A stretch of 18,529 bases of DNA from CAYRFE01 sp964539615 (GTDB lineage: Bacteria; Macinerneyibacteriota; Macinerneyibacteria; Macinerneyibacteriales; CAYRFE01), in assembly GCA_964539615.1 (NCBI GenBank), contig CAZIJP010000042.1, forward strand, positions 1 to 18,529. The letters are read 5' to 3'. The notes below the pieces were generated by a model that saw nothing but the letters and a program-made list of their open reading frames with translations, did not search any database and was not told the origin of the DNA. A program made the position numbers and the translations under genes. Within the stretch, counting starts at the first letter, position 1; every line of letters starts with the position of its first letter. Positions 7,224-16,500 of this stretch are shown in pieces.

Positions 7224-8582
7224 TCAATATTTATATAAAACGATCTTATCAACCTGTTGCCGGATATCTTTTTTCGTTTTGATCTTTTTTTCCACGACTC
7301 GATAACCGTCCTTTATCGCCGTAACGTCGTAATTGCCGTTGCGTGGCACTTTCATGATATAAAAACCGTCAGCATCGGTCTCAGACACTTCATAAAAAAA
7401 TTCTCCCGCGAAATATCGTTTTGCATCATCGGACAAAGCGTTCTCATTGATCGTAGTGCGAAGATATTTTTGAACTTTCGGTTCTGTAAGAGAATATTGT
7501 GATGCGATCTCCTGAATACTGACACCTTGTTTATACAACGATTGAACGATATACACCGATTTCACCGATGTGATCTCATTATCAAGCTCTTTTATCTGAT
7601 CGATCGTGCGGTCATTGCGTTTGATCACCACAATACCGTTCTTTACCGGTCTTTTTGCTTCAGCCGTCTCAATAAATCCGGCCACAAGGATCTTCGTTTT
7701 TGTCTCATCGGTATTATAATCGCTGACCATCCAATCATACGGTATCTCAGGTACATCCTCGTTAAATTTAAGAGCTGCAAGCGAAAGCACCCCTGCTGCC
7801 CACGTTATGGGATGAACATAACCGAAATCGGATCCGGCCGATGAGGGAAGCGATACTGCCGTCGGGATTCCAATCATGTATCCGTCAAATAATGCCGTTC
7901 CTCCGGAGTTACCGGGCGCCATATAGGCATTGGTCTTGATATAGCCGTCAATACTTCCCGTATCTTTACTTTTATAATATCCGAGGAATTTCCCGTCAGT
8001 TATGGTGACCGTATCGCCGCCCTTTCCGGGATAACCGATGATCGTGATCACGGAATTGATCTTCATATCAAACGGATTACCGAACTTTACGAAAGGGAAT
8101 TTAACGTTTTTTAACGGTTTTCCTGTTTGAGCATCCTTGGTGATCTTCAAAAGCGTCACATCCAATCTCGAATCAAACGCCAGCATTTCCGCCGTATATT
8201 TGCGCACCGGTTCTTTCAGCGGATCATTATCACTCAATTCATACACGACCATCTCTTTATTTACCGGTTGCACTACATATAAGATATTTCGTTTATCGTC
8301 ATAGCTCGTCTCTCCCTGATAATTGTAGACGTGATAATTAGTAAGTATCAATCCGGTTTTACTGACAATAGTGCCCGAGCCGATATTTATCTCGCGGGTC
8401 TCGGAATTGATCAGATTACCGTAACGCATTATTTTACCGTTGTTTATCGACGGCCTGTTGTAGGTATCGATCTTCACTTTATACCAGAGCTGGACGTAGG
8501 GCTTCATCTCAGATGGCACATCTTGAGCATAGGCGGCCAAAGTAACGATCGCGATCGTCAACAATAAAAGAATTTTTCTCAT
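7224..8582 (-). CDS. Secreted trypsin-like serine protease with split C-terminal beta-domain and HTH-like insert
   Basis: 452 residues. A signal peptide (1-20, ending AAYAQ) directs it out of the cytoplasm. The S1/DegP-like domain has a complete triad: His84 (TNYHVY), Asp141 (SRLDVTLL), Ser226 (APGNSGGTA). No PDZ domain follows. Instead residues 298-322 (ILVAGFIETAEAKRPVKNGIVVIKR) and 397-430 (ending TDADGFYIMKVPRNGNY, KDGYRVVEKK) read as the two halves of a carboxypeptidase-regulatory-like beta-sandwich. Between them, about 345-378, sits a segment resembling a helix-turn-helix (LYKQGVSIQEIASQYSLTEP, then KVQKYLRTTI). It starts 1 nt after the upstream gene's stop, so it is translationally coupled to the PrsW-like protein. 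Likely an envelope protease acting with that protein; its substrate is unknown. Confidence 0.9.
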   Translation of the reverse strand: MRKILLLLTIAIVTLAAYAQDVPSEMKPYVQLWYKVKIDTYNRPSINNGKIMRYGNLINSETREINIGSGTIVSKTGLILTNYHVYNYQGETSYDDKRNILYVVQPVNKEMVVYELSDNDPLKEPVRKYTAEMLAFDSRLDVTLLKITKDAQTGKPLKNVKFPFVKFGNPFDMKINSVITIIGYPGKGGDTVTITDGKFLGYYKSKDTGSIDGYIKTNAYMAPGNSGGTALFDGYMIGIPTAVSLPSSAGSDFGYVHPITWAAGVLSLAALKFNEDVPEIPYDWMVSDYNTDETKTKILVAGFIETAEAKRPVKNGIVVIKRNDRTIDQIKELDNEITSVKSVYIVQSLYKQGVSIQEIASQYSLTEPKVQKYLRTTINENALSDDAKRYFAGEFFYEVSETDADGFYIMKVPRNGNYDVTAIKDGYRVVEKKIKTKKDIRQQVDKIVLYKY

Positions 8583-8583
8583 A

Positions 8584-9951
8584 TTATTTCACCTCGCCGG
8601 TACGAAAATGTACTGTTTTTAAAAGCTGCTCATAATAATGCAGCATCAAGTCAAATTGAGCGGGTTGTGCAGAATACATAAATACGAATATCTCATCATT
8701 GCTTCGCACAACATCATGATATACCCAATACAGTTCAGGCAAACCGTCACCGTTATTGCTGAGATATGCATAGAGATATCGTTTTGCCGGCTGTCCGTTG
8801 ATCGTGATGTCCTCTGGTGATCTCAGTCCTATGGCAGTCCCCGAAGGTTCCCCTGCATTAGGTTCAGACCTGTCGGCCCGCATGCATAGTATGCGTACAT
8901 TGTTACCATCGGCAGAGAAAAGAAGCGCTCCCGTTACCGTATCGGGAACAGTACCGAAAGACCCGAGTTTTGAAAAATAAGGAGAATACGAAAACGATAT
9001 CCCCGCGCCGGCATCCTCAAAATAACGCACCCGTAAAGCTACCGATGTGAGCATGATCCCCGCCACCAACGTGATCAGCAACACACCTATCGCAGCACGT
9101 TCGAGGCCGGGTTTCGCCTTGCTGTGTTTGAATTCATCCGAAAGCGATAATTTGTGCATCTCAAAATAACACCACCCGAGTATGATCAGTCCGTATACAA
9201 TGCTTAACAAAAATGACAATTCAAAGGCATATTCTACGCCGGACATAAATATATACTCGTTAATGAATTGATAAGCGCTGACAATAAGTATGCCGAAGGT
9301 TATTGCGTATAACGCATTTTTTTCGATCCGCTTCTTATTGAATTTCGAGATACCGATAAAATACCCGATCATTGCGCCTAATGACGCATATAAGATCGTA
9401 TGAACCGATGCGGTATAAACACCGTAAAACACCGTAACGTCTCCTGCCCCTACGATCTGAACGACCGCTTTTGCAAGAGCAAAACCTGCGCCCATAAAAG
9501 AGCCGTAGATCATGCCGTCTATCGGTTCGTCAAAGTCGGGCATCGGATAAAACACTATTCGTATCACCGCATAGAACAGCACGACAATGAGAGGTGCATA
9601 TATGAATAAACTTCCAAGAAGAAAATACCGCATATCGCCGTACAGCCAATCCTGGAGTTTGAAAATATAGGTCACGATCGGCATAAATACGATAACTGCC
9701 GCAGCAATACCGATCCCGAATGAGGCAAATAATGAAGGCAGCGGCTCGGGGGTCTTTTTATCCTGAAAATAGAAAAATAACGCCCAAAGCACACTGGGAA
9801 TAAATGTAATGAATGTTATAAGCAAATAACTTCCCGGCGATGCAATTGAGATATTGATCGAATTACCTAAAAAATAAACCAGCACAAGCAATACAAGCTG
9901 AACTATCAAATTGAGCAACCCTGTCTGCCAAAAATGTTTTTTAGCGGGCAT
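8584..9951 (-). CDS. PrsW-family (M82-like) multi-pass membrane protein, catalytic motif lost
   Basis: 455 residues. Roughly eight or nine hydrophobic segments span 11-305, then a soluble, probably extracytoplasmic domain covers 306-450. The PrsW hallmarks are FIPSVLWALFFYFQDKKTPEP (50-70), FDEPIDGMIYGSFMGAGFAL (140-159) and a later VHTILYASLGAMIGYF (183-198) retaining His184. In active members the segment before DEPxDG contains EExxK; here it is APLIVVLFY (119-127), with Val123, Val124 and Tyr127 instead. The Glu usually found after GFAL is Lys161. The protein is therefore probably a non-proteolytic relative or sensor. It starts 5 nt after AGGAGG, 28 nt behind the kinase gene and 1 nt before the protease gene. 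In characterised systems PrsW cleaves anti-sigma factors; none is visible here. Confidence 0.85.
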   Translation of the reverse strand: MPAKKHFWQTGLLNLIVQLVLLVLVYFLGNSINISIASPGSYLLITFITFIPSVLWALFFYFQDKKTPEPLPSLFASFGIGIAAAVIVFMPIVTYIFKLQDWLYGDMRYFLLGSLFIYAPLIVVLFYAVIRIVFYPMPDFDEPIDGMIYGSFMGAGFALAKAVVQIVGAGDVTVFYGVYTASVHTILYASLGAMIGYFIGISKFNKKRIEKNALYAITFGILIVSAYQFINEYIFMSGVEYAFELSFLLSIVYGLIILGWCYFEMHKLSLSDEFKHSKAKPGLERAAIGVLLITLVAGIMLTSVALRVRYFEDAGAGISFSYSPYFSKLGSFGTVPDTVTGALLFSADGNNVRILCMRADRSEPNAGEPSGTAIGLRSPEDITINGQPAKRYLYAYLSNNGDGLPELYWVYHDVVRSNDEIFVFMYSAQPAQFDLMLHYYEQLLKTVHFRTGEVK

Positions 9952-9979
9952 ACCTACCTCCTCTTTCGAACCGTATCTG

Positions 9980-12235
9980 TTAAAAATTATCTTCCTCGAT
10001 CGATAAATTATTGATTGCTGCGTAAACGATTGCAGATATCCTCTGAATCGTATAAGGCTTCTGTAAAAAATATCGGATACCTTTTTTCATGATCCGCTCT
10101 ACTTTTTCATCTTTTTTAAACCCGGAAGTCAGCACTACTTTGATACCCGGATCGATACCTATCAATTCATGGTATACTTCTTCTCCCGACATTTTCGGCA
10201 TTATCATATCCAGAAGCACCAAGTTGATCTCGGATCGCTTAATCTTATATATTTGGATCCCTTCGTCACCGCTTGATGCGGTAATGACCTTATATCCGCA
10301 CTCGGCGAGCATTTCATGAGCGACATGCCTCATTGTAGCCTCATCGTCTATGATCAAAACAAGTCCGGATTGTTTTTTTATGCTCATTCGCTTGTTTTTG
10401 TCTTCATTTGCATCCTTTTGTGTCTCAACGACAGGAAAGTAAACATTGAAGGTAGACCCTATATTTATTTCGGAATAGACATCTATGAAGCCCTGATGCT
10501 GTTTGATGATATTATACGCCATTGCCAAACCAAGCCCTGTGCCGCGATCCTTTCCTTTTGTTGTAAAGAATGGATCGAATATCTTTGTCACGGTCTTTGT
10601 GTCCATGCCTATGCCCGAATCATTTACCGATAAAACCCAATATGAGCCTTGCGTAGCCTCAGGATGCGTCTTCATAAAGATCGAATCGGTTATGACCCTC
10701 CCGATTGAGACTGACAATTTACCGTGGCTTTGTTCGCCCTCACCCCGCATAAAGGTCATCGCATGATACCCGTTGACGCAAAGATTCAACAACACCTGTT
10801 CTAATTGTGTGGGGTCTGCATATACAACGGCATTCGACGGGTATAAATTGAAATTCAGCTCAATACATTTATCAAACGAATTCATACAGATCTTTTGAAT
10901 ATGTTTTATCGTTTGATTCAGGTCGACGGGAGCGAATTCCAGATCGGTCTTATGCGATAACGTAAGCAGCTGTTTGACCATATCGGAAGCACGCTGTGCA
11001 GAATTTTCTATCGTCGCCAGCGAATCCTTCAACATCTCGGGAGACACATCCTGGCCTTTGCTCATTTTAAAACTCAAGAGCGACACCGTGCCGGTAATAC
11101 CGCCGAGCACATTATTGAAATCATGTGCCAAGCCGCCGGCCAGCGTGCCGATCATTTCCATTTTTTGTGCCTGTCGAAGCTGCCTGTCCATGATCTCAAG
11201 GTCGGTCACATCATCGATACGGATCACAACGCCGGTATGATCAGATTCCTTCAACGGATATATCGACACTGAATATATCTTATCCGGATTGAGCGAAAGC
11301 ACCTCTTTCGGGAAGGTGACCGGTTTTATCGTATCGGTAACATAATGTGTATACGGTTCGTATTTTCCGAATTCCGGAAGTATGTCCCATAATTTTTTTC
11401 CGATAGTAGCGCTTTCGCTGATACCGGTTATTTTCTCTGCCGCAGCATTCCAACGTTTCACTGCCCCGTCCTCATCCAATGAGATCATCATTGACGGCAT
11501 CGATTCCATAATGTTATTGGTCAAAGCGAGCGTATCTTTCAACTTTGATTTCATTATATTCATGCATGAAGCGAGTTCTCCCAATTCATCGGATGAACTG
11601 ACGTCGGCATTATGACTCAGATCGCCGTCTGCAATCCTGTTGACCGAGCCAAGCAGCCGTACAACCGGCTTTCTCACGATCAAATCGACCATTTTATTGA
11701 GAACGGAGATCGTTATGAACATGATCAGCATTGACAATGCAATAATAAGCACTGTGTTGTTGGCGATCTCCCGATAGGTCGATGCAAGTGAAAAACGCAA
11801 ACCGGCATATCCGATTATATTTTTTGTATTCTGTTCTTCTTGGTATATCGGTTCGGTTATCACCAATACGGTAGCGTCGTCTGATTGCGGTTCTTTGCCG
11901 GATGACGGGGAGAGACGAATCTTATTAGCATCCATTATTTCTGCAAAGATCACATTCGGCCGTTTCATGATCTCTAAAGTATTTGTCTCAAGCAAATAAT
12001 AACTGGCACGCTCAAGCGGTTCGGAATTCAAACGCGCAAACAAGACGGTCACTTCTTTATACGAGTTTTTTGCATTAGAGAGCGTTACGGCCTTGGTCCT
12101 TACGATGATCATATAATTGGATACGGAAAACAATACAACGATCAGCACCGCATAGACGATATTTATCTTTGCGGATAGATTCAGATGGTCTATGAACTCT
12201 TTGATCTTTTTATTATTTATATGAACTTGGAACAT
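9980..12235 (-). CDS. Hybrid sensor histidine kinase (HAMP-PAS-HisKA-HATPase-REC)
   Basis: 751 residues in the inner membrane. Transmembrane segment 1 (about 24-44), an extracytoplasmic sensor region (45-158) and segment 2 (about 159-180) are followed by HAMP (about 182-236), PAS (about 240-345), and HisKA with phosphoacceptor His371 in GGLAHDFNN. The ATPase domain has an N-box with Asn484 and Asn488 (NLCVNGYHAM, slightly unusual), DSGIGM (539-544), FDPFFTTK (553-560) and GTGLGLA (565-571). A C-terminal receiver carries the acidic pocket at IIDDE (628-632), Asp676 (LLDMIMP), Thr703 and Lys726. No DNA-binding output domain or separate regulator lies nearby. The ATG at 12235 overlaps the end of the lipoprotein gene by 23 nt (ribosome site AGAAGGG), so synthesis of the two is coupled. 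The lipoprotein is the obvious candidate ligand sensor. Confidence 0.95.
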   Translation of the reverse strand: MFQVHINNKKIKEFIDHLNLSAKINIVYAVLIVVLFSVSNYMIIVRTKAVTLSNAKNSYKEVTVLFARLNSEPLERASYYLLETNTLEIMKRPNVIFAEIMDANKIRLSPSSGKEPQSDDATVLVITEPIYQEEQNTKNIIGYAGLRFSLASTYREIANNTVLIIALSMLIMFITISVLNKMVDLIVRKPVVRLLGSVNRIADGDLSHNADVSSSDELGELASCMNIMKSKLKDTLALTNNIMESMPSMMISLDEDGAVKRWNAAAEKITGISESATIGKKLWDILPEFGKYEPYTHYVTDTIKPVTFPKEVLSLNPDKIYSVSIYPLKESDHTGVVIRIDDVTDLEIMDRQLRQAQKMEMIGTLAGGLAHDFNNVLGGITGTVSLLSFKMSKGQDVSPEMLKDSLATIENSAQRASDMVKQLLTLSHKTDLEFAPVDLNQTIKHIQKICMNSFDKCIELNFNLYPSNAVVYADPTQLEQVLLNLCVNGYHAMTFMRGEGEQSHGKLSVSIGRVITDSIFMKTHPEATQGSYWVLSVNDSGIGMDTKTVTKIFDPFFTTKGKDRGTGLGLAMAYNIIKQHQGFIDVYSEINIGSTFNVYFPVVETQKDANEDKNKRMSIKKQSGLVLIIDDEATMRHVAHEMLAECGYKVITASSGDEGIQIYKIKRSEINLVLLDMIMPKMSGEEVYHELIGIDPGIKVVLTSGFKKDEKVERIMKKGIRYFLQKPYTIQRISAIVYAAINNLSIEEDNF

Positions 12236-13253
12236 GTATTTTCCCTTCTATTATGTCTTTTTCTATCACGCTGATCTTGGTACGCACGGTCTCGGGAATG
12301 ATATTTTTCGTATACTGCATCGGGCTTAATCCGATACCGTTTTCCTTGAGTCCGAGGGAAAAGACCCTGTTCTCGAAATTATTGCCGATAATTCTCTCGA
12401 CCATGAATAGGATGGCCACATCGAGGCGTTTCATCATGCTGGTAAGCACCGTTCCTTTTGCAAGAAAATCCTGATCGGAGTCCACTCCTATGGCAAATAT
12501 ACCCTCTTCCTTAGCGGCATTAAACACACCGGTGCCCGAAGCGCTTGCTATTTGAAATAGCACGTCCGTTTTATATTGTTTTATCAGTTTGACCGAAGCA
12601 TTAAAGCCCATTTGCGGGTCAGAGAACGGATTCGATGATTTCATATCTTCGGCAAGGTATAAATTATGAAATTGTATGTTTGGTTTTACATACAGTGCAC
12701 CGGCTTTAAAGCCGACGATAAAATCATTGATTATAGTAAGGTTCATTGCTGATACGGTACCTATAGAATTCGACCGAGTCATAGAAGCCGCTAGTGCTCC
12801 GGCAAGAAATGACCCTTCGTTTTGCTTAAATATTATGCCTGCCACATTTTTATACAAGGTCTTAGGCGTATCATCGAGCAATATAAAAAGGACTTGCGGG
12901 TATTTCGGCGCCAATTTATCCACCGGATCGATCATATGATACCCACCGCCCGCGAAGATCACATTGCATCCTTTTCTTATCAATTCTTCTATTTTTGCCG
13001 TATCTTCTTCAACGGTTTTGGGAGAATTATAATGAAATGATATGCCGAATTGTTTTTTTGCCATGATCATGCCGTTATACTGCATGTCATTGAAAGCAAA
13101 ATCACCAAGCTCGCCCAATCCGGTCACCAGGCCGAATGTATATCCCGTTCCTTTACTAGTGCCGTTTTGAACGCTTTTTTCACTATCCTTCACTTTATTA
13201 CACGAAACGGAAAGGATGAATAAAAAACTCACAAGTAAAATTGAATATTTCAT
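12213..13253 (-). CDS. Bmp/PnrA-family substrate-binding lipoprotein
   Basis: 346 residues. The signal peptide ends LFILSVSC with lipidation Cys18; the lipobox is relaxed, as in spirochaetes. The mature protein follows the Bmp/PnrA fold: GLVTGLGELGDFAFND (41-56), IFAGGGYHM (99-107), EGSFLAGALAA (146-156), GFKAGA (181-186), DVLFQIASASGTGVF (230-244), GVDSDQ (256-261). Family members bind purine nucleosides or related ligands (e.g. treponemal PnrA), usually for an ABC importer. No ATPase or permease gene is present here; the partner gene is a kinase, suggesting a sensing role. I choose the ATG at 13253 because AGGAG (complement of 13260-13264) lies 6 nt upstream; the ATG at 13259 abuts that site. 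First gene of the four-gene operon. Confidence 0.93.
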   Translation of the reverse strand: MKYSILLVSFLFILSVSCNKVKDSEKSVQNGTSKGTGYTFGLVTGLGELGDFAFNDMQYNGMIMAKKQFGISFHYNSPKTVEEDTAKIEELIRKGCNVIFAGGGYHMIDPVDKLAPKYPQVLFILLDDTPKTLYKNVAGIIFKQNEGSFLAGALAASMTRSNSIGTVSAMNLTIINDFIVGFKAGALYVKPNIQFHNLYLAEDMKSSNPFSDPQMGFNASVKLIKQYKTDVLFQIASASGTGVFNAAKEEGIFAIGVDSDQDFLAKGTVLTSMMKRLDVAILFMVERIIGNNFENRVFSLGLKENGIGLSPMQYTKNIIPETVRTKISVIEKDIIEGKIHVPSSYK

Positions 13254-13281
13254 ATACATCTCCTATTTATATACAATAGTT

Positions 13282-13310
13282 ATAATAACGTAATTAAGAG
13301 AATGTGTCAA
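13282..13310 (-). promoter_or_regulatory. Promoter of the lipoprotein-kinase-PrsW-protease operon
   Basis: Perfect TTGACA (complement of 13305-13310), 17-nt spacer, TATTAT (complement of 13282-13287). The predicted start is near 13275, about 20 nt before the start codon. One of the two best promoters in the window, the other being that of etfB. Confidence 0.8.
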
Positions 13311-13494
13311 ATCAAAGTTGCCTTACGATTGGGAAATAATTTTAATTTTAAATATGCCCCAGCAAGAGATGGGTATCTTTTTTTGCGACAACCCCATAAA
13401 AATCCGATAAGGGCAGAGAAAAATACTGCTACAAAGAATAAGGTTGGAGTTTCAGGGAATTGAATCAAATAGGTTATAAATCGATCATGAGAAT
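13311..13494. other. Intergenic stretch between PFOR terminator and operon promoter; no supported gene
   Basis: An open frame runs through here on the minus strand, but it enters through the PFOR stop region and terminator hairpin and has no ribosome site. Its lower part encodes a string resembling a sorting tail (PETPTLFF, a hydrophobic run, then RKKRY). I treat it as non-coding or a remnant. Confidence 0.4.
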
Positions 13495-13495
13495 A

Positions 13496-13519
13496 AAAAA
13501 AGGCGCCCTGAGGCGCCTT
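13496..13519 (-). terminator. Terminator of the PFOR gene
   Basis: Near-perfect hairpin, AAGGCGCC (13500-13507) against GGCGCCTT (13512-13519), loop CTGA in the plus sense. On the minus strand it is followed by a U-tract (complement of A residues at 13496-13500). It lies 25 nt past the PFOR stop. Confidence 0.9.
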
Positions 13520-13544
13520 AAAAGAAAAACAACTGATCGTAAAA

Positions 13545-16500
13545 TTATAGACCGTAATCAGCAAAACGTTTCAGGCGTGCATAACGTTCTTTGATATCGT
13601 TGCGGAGAAGCTCATGAAGTTTGCTTGCTTCGCCCGGGAAGGATTTTTCCAAGCTTTTAAAGCGTGTTTCATTGTTGATCACTTCCGCGACATCCTTTTT
13701 CGCTTCGCCTGATTGCAGTGTGAACGGATTCTTGCGTTCGCCCTTGTCATCCTTTTCTTCTTTCAGGTCAGGATTGAACGTATAGAGCGGCCACATGCCT
13801 GCCTCAACCACAAGTTTGGCTTCTTTCTGCGAATGCCCCATATCAATACCGTGATTTATACACGGTGAATATGCCAAGATGATTGACGGGCCGTTGTAGC
13901 GTTCTGCTTCAAGTACGGCTTTCAACAGTTGATTGTAGTTTGCACCCATGGAAACAGAAGCGACATAAGCATACCCGTAGCTCATTGCGATAAGCCCGAG
14001 GTCTTTCTTGCGCATCTTTTTACCTGAAGTGGCAAATTTTGCCACAGCGCCGAACGGTGTGGATTTTGACGACTGTCCGCCGGTGTTGGAATATACTTCG
14101 GTATCAAGCACGAGAATGTTCACATCTTCACCGGAAGCGATGACATGATCAAGTCCGCCGAAACCGATATCGTATGCCCAACCGTCGCCGCCGATGATCC
14201 AGACAGATTTCTTTATGAAATAATCTTTCATGTCATATATCTCGTCCAGCAGATCGCTTTCGAGGTCTTCATCTTCAAGCATATGTTCCAGCTTGTGTGC
14301 GATCGATTTGGTAGCCTCACCGTCATTCATGTTCTCAAGCCATTCTTTGAATGTCTTTTTCAACGGCTCGGAGATCGGAAGTCCCATGGCTTCAGTCATC
14401 AACGCTGCCAAAGCTTCGCGTTTCTGACGAACAGCAATGGCCATACCGTAACCGTATTCAGCGTTATCTTCAAATAGAGAGTTTGCCCATGCCGGACCCT
14501 TTCCGTCGTCATTTACGGTATACGGACAACTTGGTGCCGATCCGCCGTAGATGGAAGAACAACCTGTAGCATTGGCCACCATCATGCGGTCGCCGAACAG
14601 CTGGCTGATAAGTTTGATATACGGGGTCTCGCCGCAGCCGGCGCATGCGCCGGAGAACTCAAAGAGCGGTTTTACAAACTGGCTGCCGGTGATGGTGTCT
14701 TTCGGAAGCAGACTGTCGCGAACCGGGATCTCAAGTGAGAACTGATTGTTGATGGCTTCTTCATGAACGATCTCATCGAACGGCACCATATCAAGCGCTT
14801 TACCCGGGCATATGTCGGCACAGTTGCCGCAGCCGGCACAATCCATAGGATACAGTTGAATTTTAAAATCAAATCCGTCAAGCGCTTTGTTTTTCGGCTT
14901 GATGGTCACAAACTTGCCGGGAGCGTGTTCTTTTTCTTCCGGAGTAAGCAAGAGCGGACGAATGGCCGCATGCGGGCATACGAGGGAACAGAAATTACAC
15001 TGGATACACTTTTCAGCGATCCATTTCGGCAACTTGATGGCCACACCGCGTTTTTCAAAACGTGTGGTGGCGGTCGGGAATGAGCCGTCGGCATTGAATG
15101 CGCTTACCGGCAGGTCATCGCCCTTTTGAGCAAGCATAGGTTTCATGACGTTTTCAACAAAATCGAGCTCTTCTTCAGAATTGAAATCTTCATGAACGGT
15201 AACATTATCGAGCGACTTGTCGGTTGCTTCGAGCCAGTTCTTGCCGTATTTTATTTCTTTCAAACCTTCGAGGGCGTTGTCGACCGCTTTGTAGTTCATC
15301 TTAACAACATCTTCGCCTTTTTTGCCGTAGGTTTTTTCGATAGCTTTTTTCATGAATGTAACGGCGTCTTCAAAAGGCACAACGCTTGATAGTTTGAAGA
15401 ACACGGTCTGCATGATCATGTTGATACGTTGACCGAGGCCGATTTTATCCGCCATATCCACCGCATCGATTATGTAGAACTTAGCATTTTTCATGGCAAC
15501 GGCACGTTTGAGAGATGCAGGCAGTTTTTCTTCAAGTTCTTTTTCGTTCCATGTGGTATTGAGTACGAAGGTGCCGTTCTCTTTCAAACCGTCAAGCAGG
15601 TCATACTGATACACATAGCTCTGTTTGTGGCAGGCGATGTAATCTGCACTGCGGATGAGGTAAGTAGAACGGATCGGCGCTTTTCCGAAACGAAGATGCG
15701 ATACGGTCAATCCGCCTGATTTTTTTGAATCATAGGCGAAATATCCTTGCGCATACAGGTCGGTATTGTCGCCGATGATCTTGATCGCATCTTTATTGGC
15801 GCCAACGGTACCGTCTGAGCCGAATCCCCAGAATTTACACTGAACGGTGCCTTCCATGGTGGTGTCGATCTCTTTTTCAACACGCAATGACGTATACCCT
15901 ACATCATCGGTGATGCCGACGGTGAATTTATTTTTCGGTTCTTTTCCTTTGAGGTTATCATACACTGCCATGACCATACCCGGCGTAAATTCTTTCGAGC
16001 TCAAGCCGTAACGGCCGCCGACAACAGTGATATATTCCTTTTTCTCATAGAGAGCGGTAGCGATATCTTTATACAGCGGTTCGCCGTCTGCGCCAGGTTC
16101 TTTGGTACGGTCAAGCACAGCGATTGAACGCACGGTGCCCGGCAACGCCTGCAGTAAATGTTCTACGGAGAACGGACGGAACAGGTGAACTTTCACTAAG
16201 CCGACCTTTTCGCCTTTACCCATAAGGTAGCAGATGGTCTCTTCGATCGTTTCGCAAGCGGAACCCATAGCGATGATAACGCGTTCTGCTTCGGGATGGC
16301 CGACATAGTCAAACAAATGATAACGGCGTCCGGTGATCGAAAATACCTTGTCCATCTCTTCCTGTACAATACCGGGAGCCGCACCATAGAACGGATTGCA
16401 TGCTTCGCGTGCCTGGAAGAAAACGTCAGGATTCTGCGCGGTACCTTTGAGTATCGGCATTTCAGGACGCATTGCGCGGTCTTTAAATGCAGCGATAGCG

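Noticed and set aside
8584..9951. Active PrsW anti-sigma protease
   Set aside because: The EExxK positions read VV..Y, and no anti-sigma or sigma factor gene is adjacent.
13307..13564. 85-residue minus-strand open frame
   Set aside because: Its first half is the PFOR stop region and terminator hairpin, so it is not a gene as it stands; only the sorting-tail resemblance is kept as a weak finding.
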